A stretch of DNA of 64,000 nt from Leptospira fletcheri (lineage in GTDB: Bacteria > Spirochaetota > Leptospiria > Leptospirales > Leptospiraceae). The stretch is taken from positions 62,001 through 126,000 of the forward strand of contig NZ_RQET01000002.1 of the NCBI RefSeq assembly GCF_004769195.1, written 5' to 3'. Shown one piece after another: positions 59,876 through 64,000 of this stretch. The number at the start of each line of letters is the position of its first letter. The first letter of the stretch is position 1. Position numbers and translations under genes: made by a program. The notes under the pieces are model-generated. The model searched no databases, was not told the DNA's origin, and saw nothing but the letters and a program-made list of their open reading frames with translations.

Positions 59876-61000
59876 TCATTTGTTTTGGCCGGCCGGTTGG
59901 TTCGCTTTGGCCTTGTTTGGAGGAACTTTGTCCCCTAGGAGAGCTTTCCTCTTTTCGAAGTCCCACTTCAGGTACAATCGGTTCGCGATCTCGTCGTCGA
60001 ACACCCGGCCGAGTACGTCCACTGCATCGCGACGATATTCGTCAGGAATCCGTTTGTCAAACACCGGGCTCATCCTCGCGTCCAAACGGACCAAAGGGTT
60101 CTGAGTGAAATCGTACGTAACCCCTTCGATGGAGACCACCTCTGCCGGAGTGATCTCTCCGTATTCGTTCCGAAGTTCTTCGGACTTAGCGTCGGATCTC
60201 TGGATGAAATAATTGTCGTACGGATATTTCAGTTTGAATATGTTGATCGCGTTCGATCTCGCGTCCCTACACAGATTGATGGCCGCAAGATAATTTTCGA
60301 TCCGGAATTTCCGGTGTACCGGTTGCAGCTTCTGGTGTTTTTCCAGATGCTTCTCTATCTTGAGAGCGTTGTTTCTGGTTTCCTTGGCTTCACCTAGGAA
60401 TTGGTATCCCAGTTCCATATTCTTTTCGATGACATACTTGCTGGTAACGTAATGATACTCGCGCGGGTTATACATCCTTCTGAAAAACGGCGCCTCGCGG
60501 TTTTCCTTGATGTCGGCGCGGGCATAGCTTCCCGTTCCATACTCGACGGCTATGTCGACCAAGGCCTTGTCTTGAGGATTGTTAGGATTCTTTTTTTCTA
60601 TGGCCGTCTTCAGGATCTCTTCCGTGCGTTCCACGTAGGTCTGGGAAATCTCCTCCAGGAGAATTTCCATCCCGAGTTGGGCTTCCAGGAAACGTCTGTA
60701 GGAATTCACGTGATTTCCTTCGAAGAAATACAGTAATCCTTCCTGATAGAGCCGTTTGAGTTCCTTGTATTTCGCAAGGCGATCCCCTTCTCCCTGTTGC
60801 TGAACCCCGGCCGCAGGTTGGGCCTGTTGGTTCTGCGCGTTTTTGGGATCTCCAGGGTAATTTTTTACGATCGGCTCTATCTCCCGTAAATACGTTAGTA
60901 GTTCGACCCGTTTCTTATATGCCTTCATCGAAACGGCTTCGCCGTGGAGGATTGCGGGCGCGACAAACATCGCGATCGTGAAAACGAGAAGTTTCTTCAT
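59876..61000 (-). CDS. Exported helix-rich protein of unknown function
   Basis: A signal peptide (residues 1-20, ending ILHGE) precedes an all-helical 350-residue protein with a glutamine-rich low-complexity part (about 56-72). Later segments are strongly conserved-looking (YVERTEEILKTAIEKKNPNNP; RRDAVDVLGRVFDDEIANRLYL). A relation to the leptospiral flagellar coiling proteins FcpA/FcpB is a guess from architecture, not established. It is not in an obvious operon, and the promoter is not clear. Confidence 0.6.
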   Translation of the reverse strand: MKKLLVFTIAMFVAPAILHGEAVSMKAYKKRVELLTYLREIEPIVKNYPGDPKNAQNQQAQPAAGVQQQGEGDRLAKYKELKRLYQEGLLYFFEGNHVNSYRRFLEAQLGMEILLEEISQTYVERTEEILKTAIEKKNPNNPQDKALVDIAVEYGTGSYARADIKENREAPFFRRMYNPREYHYVTSKYVIEKNMELGYQFLGEAKETRNNALKIEKHLEKHQKLQPVHRKFRIENYLAAINLCRDARSNAINIFKLKYPYDNYFIQRSDAKSEELRNEYGEITPAEVVSIEGVTYDFTQNPLVRLDARMSPVFDKRIPDEYRRDAVDVLGRVFDDEIANRLYLKWDFEKRKALLGDKVPPNKAKANQPAGQNK

Positions 61001-61137
61001 TGGCGGACCTTTTCTTTACTATCTCCCATCGGAGACCGGGTTCAACCCGAAAATCGTGCTTTTCTTCTTAGTCTATCGGTTAGAATACGGTGAGAATTGA
61101 CGCTTCCGGAGGGATTTTTCCGGAAATTCTCCTACAA

Positions 61138-62019
61138 ATGACGGCAACTGCACTCGCACAAGGTAAGAAGATCTCCTTTCGGAACAAAGAAGACACGGTA
61201 TGCCCTGTCTGTAGCGAGGTTCACCAAAGGGAGAGTATGTTCCAGGGAGGAGGCCGACTCATCGCCGGACGCTTAACCCAGGAATTGCGCCGTCTCTACG
61301 AAAAAAACAAGAAATTCGGCCGAGTCAATCCGAACGATTATATTCTCTCCGTGTGTCCGCGGTGTTTATACACCGCCTTTCCCAAAGACTGGTCTAGTTT
61401 AGATGCGGAAGAAAACGGAAAATTGCGGGAAAGCGTAGACAATCGAAGGAAGAATATAGAACTCATCTTGGGTCCCTTGGACTTTTACCAGGACAGAAAC
61501 CTGGTGTTAGGATCCGCTTCCTATTTGTTGGCCATCGAATGCTACCAAGTCCGGAAGGGAACCGTGGCCCCCACCCCCAAAAAGGCGGTCTGTGCCATCC
61601 GGGGAGCCTGGTACTTCGACGATTTACACACGGAATTTCCGGAAATCGGCTTCGATAAGATCCGGGACCTTCTCTACCAAAAATCGGCGGGTTGGTATAC
61701 GGAGACCATGGAAATCATGCAATCCGGTTCCGAGCCTGTGGATGCCGCCTCTTATCTTCTGGGACCGGATACCGACAAGAACTGGGGCTTTGACGGCGTC
61801 ATTTATCTTTCCGCATACCTCACCATGAAATTCAAGGACGAGCTGGCTTCGGACCCGCAATCCAAATTGAATCTTCTCGTCCGCGCCAAACGGACCCTAT
61901 CTCGCCTGTATGGTTCCGGGAAGGCTTCGAAATCCAAACCATCCGTCATCATCGATATGGCAAAAGAGCTCTACGATAGTTACAATAAGATCATCGACGA
62001 GATGGGAGGGGAAAAATAA
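61138..62019 (+). CDS. DUF2225 family protein
   Basis: The 293-residue protein has DUF2225 features: CPVCSEVHQRESMFQGGGRL with a first cysteine pair and a later VCPRCLYTAF pair, which probably form a zinc site. The family is found in Firmicutes and spirochaetes with no known function. I prefer ATG 61138; an upstream GTG at 61090 would add 16 residues. It is 44 bases ahead of truA on the same strand. Confidence 0.8.
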   Translation: MTATALAQGKKISFRNKEDTVCPVCSEVHQRESMFQGGGRLIAGRLTQELRRLYEKNKKFGRVNPNDYILSVCPRCLYTAFPKDWSSLDAEENGKLRESVDNRRKNIELILGPLDFYQDRNLVLGSASYLLAIECYQVRKGTVAPTPKKAVCAIRGAWYFDDLHTEFPEIGFDKIRDLLYQKSAGWYTETMEIMQSGSEPVDAASYLLGPDTDKNWGFDGVIYLSAYLTMKFKDELASDPQSKLNLLVRAKRTLSRLYGSGKASKSKPSVIIDMAKELYDSYNKIIDEMGGEK

Positions 62020-62063
62020 CCCTCTTCTTCTTCCGCCTGCGATCCTTTCCGGGGCAATAATCC

Positions 62064-62900
62064 ATGAAGAAGGAGGAAGCCGCGAAGGAAAATTATGCCC
62101 TCCTTGTGGAATACGACGGAGGTTGTTTTTATGGTTACCAAAGCCAGAGACAATCCCCTACCGTCCAAGAGGAAATCGAAAAAGCTCTTGCCATCCTTTT
62201 GCGGGAACCCGTTCGGATCTACGGCGCTGGACGTACGGACACCGGAGTGCACGCGAGAGGAATGATTGTGAACTTCCGGACAAAATTTCCGATTTCCGAG
62301 CCTTCTCGTTTCTTACTCGGAATCAACGCACTCACAGACCGCGGTCTTTCCATCCAAGGAATCCGTTCCGTTCCGGAATCCTTCCATTCCCAGTTTGCCT
62401 GTACCGCAAGAGAGTACGAATACCTGTTGTTGAATTCCCGTTTTCCACAGCCGGTTTGGAAAAACCGTGCCTTTTGGTCCCAACATCGGATTGACGTTTC
62501 CCGCTTACGGCAAGAACTGGAACTATTAAAAGGCGAACATGATTTTCGGAGTTTGGCAAAAGCCAATTCCATGAGGAACCGAAAAAGCACGGTACGGGTC
62601 ATCTATGATGCAAGCCTGAAGGAAAATCGGGAAGAACCCGGATTGTTTCGATTGCGTATCAAGGCAAACGGCTTCCTGCATAACATGATTCGAATCCTTA
62701 CCGGCACCTTATTTGAAATCGCCATAGGCAAGCGGAACGAGACGAATCTATTGGAAATCTTATCTTCGAAAAATCGTACCATCGCCGGAATGACTCTTCC
62801 GGCTTACGGCCTGTACTTTCTGCGAGCATATTACGATTCTTTTCCGCAAATCGATTCCTTGTACGAGGAGCGGGACTCGTTCGGAGGAATTCCTTGGTAA
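62064..62900 (+). CDS. truA: tRNA pseudouridine(38-40) synthase
   Basis: TruA modifies positions 38-40 of the tRNA anticodon arm. The catalytic aspartate is Asp59 in GAGRTDTGVHARG. REYEYLLLN, HNMIRILTG and the C-terminal LPAYGLYFL are typical. 278 residues. The gene overlaps the next by 7 bases, so the genes from 61138 to the right edge form one operon. Confidence 0.94.
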   Translation: MKKEEAAKENYALLVEYDGGCFYGYQSQRQSPTVQEEIEKALAILLREPVRIYGAGRTDTGVHARGMIVNFRTKFPISEPSRFLLGINALTDRGLSIQGIRSVPESFHSQFACTAREYEYLLLNSRFPQPVWKNRAFWSQHRIDVSRLRQELELLKGEHDFRSLAKANSMRNRKSTVRVIYDASLKENREEPGLFRLRIKANGFLHNMIRILTGTLFEIAIGKRNETNLLEILSSKNRTIAGMTLPAYGLYFLRAYYDSFPQIDSLYEERDSFGGIPW

Positions 62901-63724
62901 AACGATTCCTTCCCCTCGCCTTTTTGATGTTCCCTTGGTCCGGAATCCTAGCCGTTCCCGACCAACTCGGCAAGCGAGCCCTGAATTATTTGGGAGGAGC
63001 CTCCGTACCTGGTACTTGGAATTTGCCGAAATTCGGCAATTCCTTTCGGAACGGGGAGCTAGTCGCCCAGGGAGGAAACCTCCCTTCTTCAGGATTAGTC
63101 CGTTCCAACCGAAATGAACCGACGGGAGAAGAGGACGAGGAAGAAGAAGGAGCGGACAAACCCAGCTTCTTTGACAATCGAAAAGCGGAAATCGGCTTTT
63201 GGATGGGTGCTTCGAATCCTTTTCCGGGGAGTGTCTCTCAATCCGTTTTGAATACCACTCTGGGTGCCGGGCTGTTTTTGCGGATTCCTTGGCCTTGGAT
63301 TTTTTATTTGGAATTCGGAGCTTCCTACGCGAACTATCTTTCCCGCTCGGAACGAGCCCTAACTACGATTCCCACGTACGGTGCGCTGGTGTACAAACTT
63401 CCCTTCGAGATCCCCATCAATTTCTTGGTAAAAGCGGGAGGAGGAGAATCTTTCGTAGTCGCCAGACCCGCGAATACCTCCCGTTGGGACAAAACCATTT
63501 ACGCCGGTTTTGAAGCCAGTTTTATCGCTGGAAAAAAAGTCAGAATCGGAATCCGAGTGGATTATTATAAGATCCTGGAAACGGATCTCGAACCTCCTAG
63601 CGCCGCAAAGTACAATAATTATATCGGTCCCACGGAAGATTATAGATTGAGCAACCCGGCCAACTATAATAGGGTAAATACGGAATTTTTCAACTTCGGG
63701 TTAATGCTGAGTATGTTCCTATGA
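62894..63724 (+). CDS. Outer-membrane-type protein of unknown function
   Basis: The start is TTG 62894, with GGAGGAA at good spacing. A signal sequence (residues 1-19) is followed by a proline/glycine and acidic stretch (EEDEEEEGAD, about 77-86), and then beta-strand-like sequence with alternating residues (FWMGASNPFPG, YLEFGASYANYLS) ending in MLSMFL. The predicted barrel is small. I do not recognise the family. The stop overlaps the next gene by 4 bases. Confidence 0.6.
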   Translation: MVKRFLPLAFLMFPWSGILAVPDQLGKRALNYLGGASVPGTWNLPKFGNSFRNGELVAQGGNLPSSGLVRSNRNEPTGEEDEEEEGADKPSFFDNRKAEIGFWMGASNPFPGSVSQSVLNTTLGAGLFLRIPWPWIFYLEFGASYANYLSRSERALTTIPTYGALVYKLPFEIPINFLVKAGGGESFVVARPANTSRWDKTIYAGFEASFIAGKKVRIGIRVDYYKILETDLEPPSAAKYNNYIGPTEDYRLSNPANYNRVNTEFFNFGLMLSMFL

Positions 63725-64000
63725 TTCGAAACGTTTATGGTATCTTAATTCTATTCCCGCTTTGGATCGGTTGTCGGGTGGGAGCCTGGCACGGACACCA
63801 AACCAGCGATCCAGTCATCAGTACTCTCTTTAACCAGAGAATGCTTCTTTTGTTAAAGGCGACGTACGCCACGGACAATCCGTTAAATTTTACGGACTAC
63901 AATAACGGTACCGGTGCGCTTTATTTGGACAACCAGGGAGCTACGGGAGTAGGCGACCCGACTCTCAACCTAGGCGGGATTCCTTCCGCGGCAAACCTTC
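63721..64000 (+). CDS. Lipoprotein, truncated by the window edge
   Basis: The ATG overlaps the stop of the upstream gene (ATGA). The first 18 residues form a lipoprotein signal with lipobox LWIGC. The visible 75 mature residues include repeated glycine/asparagine/threonine stretches (NNGTGALYLDNQG). The rest lies beyond the window. No family is recognised. Confidence 0.6.
   Translation, partial: MIRNVYGILILFPLWIGCRVGAWHGHQTSDPVISTLFNQRMLLLLKATYATDNPLNFTDYNNGTGALYLDNQGATGVGDPTLNLGGIPSAANL

Noticed and set aside
59876..61000. Identification as flagellar coiling protein FcpA or FcpB
   Set aside because: The architecture is compatible but I cannot support it from sequence memory; left as unknown exported protein.

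Overview
The window looks like a stretch of chromosome from a spirochaete of the genus Leptospira, probably one of the relatively GC-rich species (roughly 47-48% G+C by eye). The basis is family content and style: a Fur-family regulator without the CxxC zinc site (PerRA type), a fused isobutyryl-CoA mutase, FYDLN-acid and DUF2225 proteins, spirochaete-style lipoproteins, CheX and CheW proteins, a FapA/DUF342 protein, and many exported proteins of unknown function. I saw no rRNA, tRNA, insertion sequence, prophage or CRISPR array. It reads as core chromosome with closely packed, often overlapping genes.

Layout. 1-7.4 kb: a palindromic repeat at the left edge, a small cytoplasmic protein, a rhomboid protease, mtnA (methionine salvage), FapA, a frameshifted alpha/beta hydrolase, and a coupled pair made of a degenerate GGDEF membrane protein and a CheX-like protein. 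7.4-16.9 kb: a methyltransferase, lpdA, perR facing an NhaD-type antiporter across a palindrome-rich spacer, an exported protein with an XRE-cupin regulator, a pseudouridine synthase, a Rossmann protein, a HAD phosphatase and an M23 peptidase. 17.4-23.6 kb: a DCC protein and a cysteine-less rhodanese, then an exported protein, a trypsin-like protease, its dead paralogue, and a receiver-ATPase regulator. 23.6-36.4 kb: a beta-barrel/flippase/PAP2 operon, an acyltransferase with IcmF, lipoproteins and an O-antigen ligase. 36.5-43.8 kb: class I aldolase behind a hybrid kinase with a worn ATP site, a CBS protein, and a CheW/TPR operon. 43.9-49.3 kb: a 31-residue COX24-like protein, GDP-mannose pyrophosphorylase, an SPFH-like protein, hfq, miaA and FYDLN in one run, then pdxJ. 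49.4-64 kb: a carboxy-terminal protease, nadB, a three-gene outer-membrane operon (two paralogous barrels around a DUF1566 lipoprotein), a biotin carboxylase set coupled to an acyltransferase, truA, and envelope proteins running off the right edge.

Themes. Much of the window is envelope biology: surface polysaccharide supply and polymerisation, acyl-lipid synthesis, barrels and lipoproteins. A second thread is signalling proteins that have lost key residues (GGDEF, histidine kinase, rhodanese, protease), which suggests conserved structural or binding roles. The items most worth following are the protease/pseudoprotease operon, the barrel-lipoprotein-barrel operon, the non-AUG start of miaA, the 7-1-7 palindrome at the perR promoter, and a 17-codon leader ORF before the aldolase.
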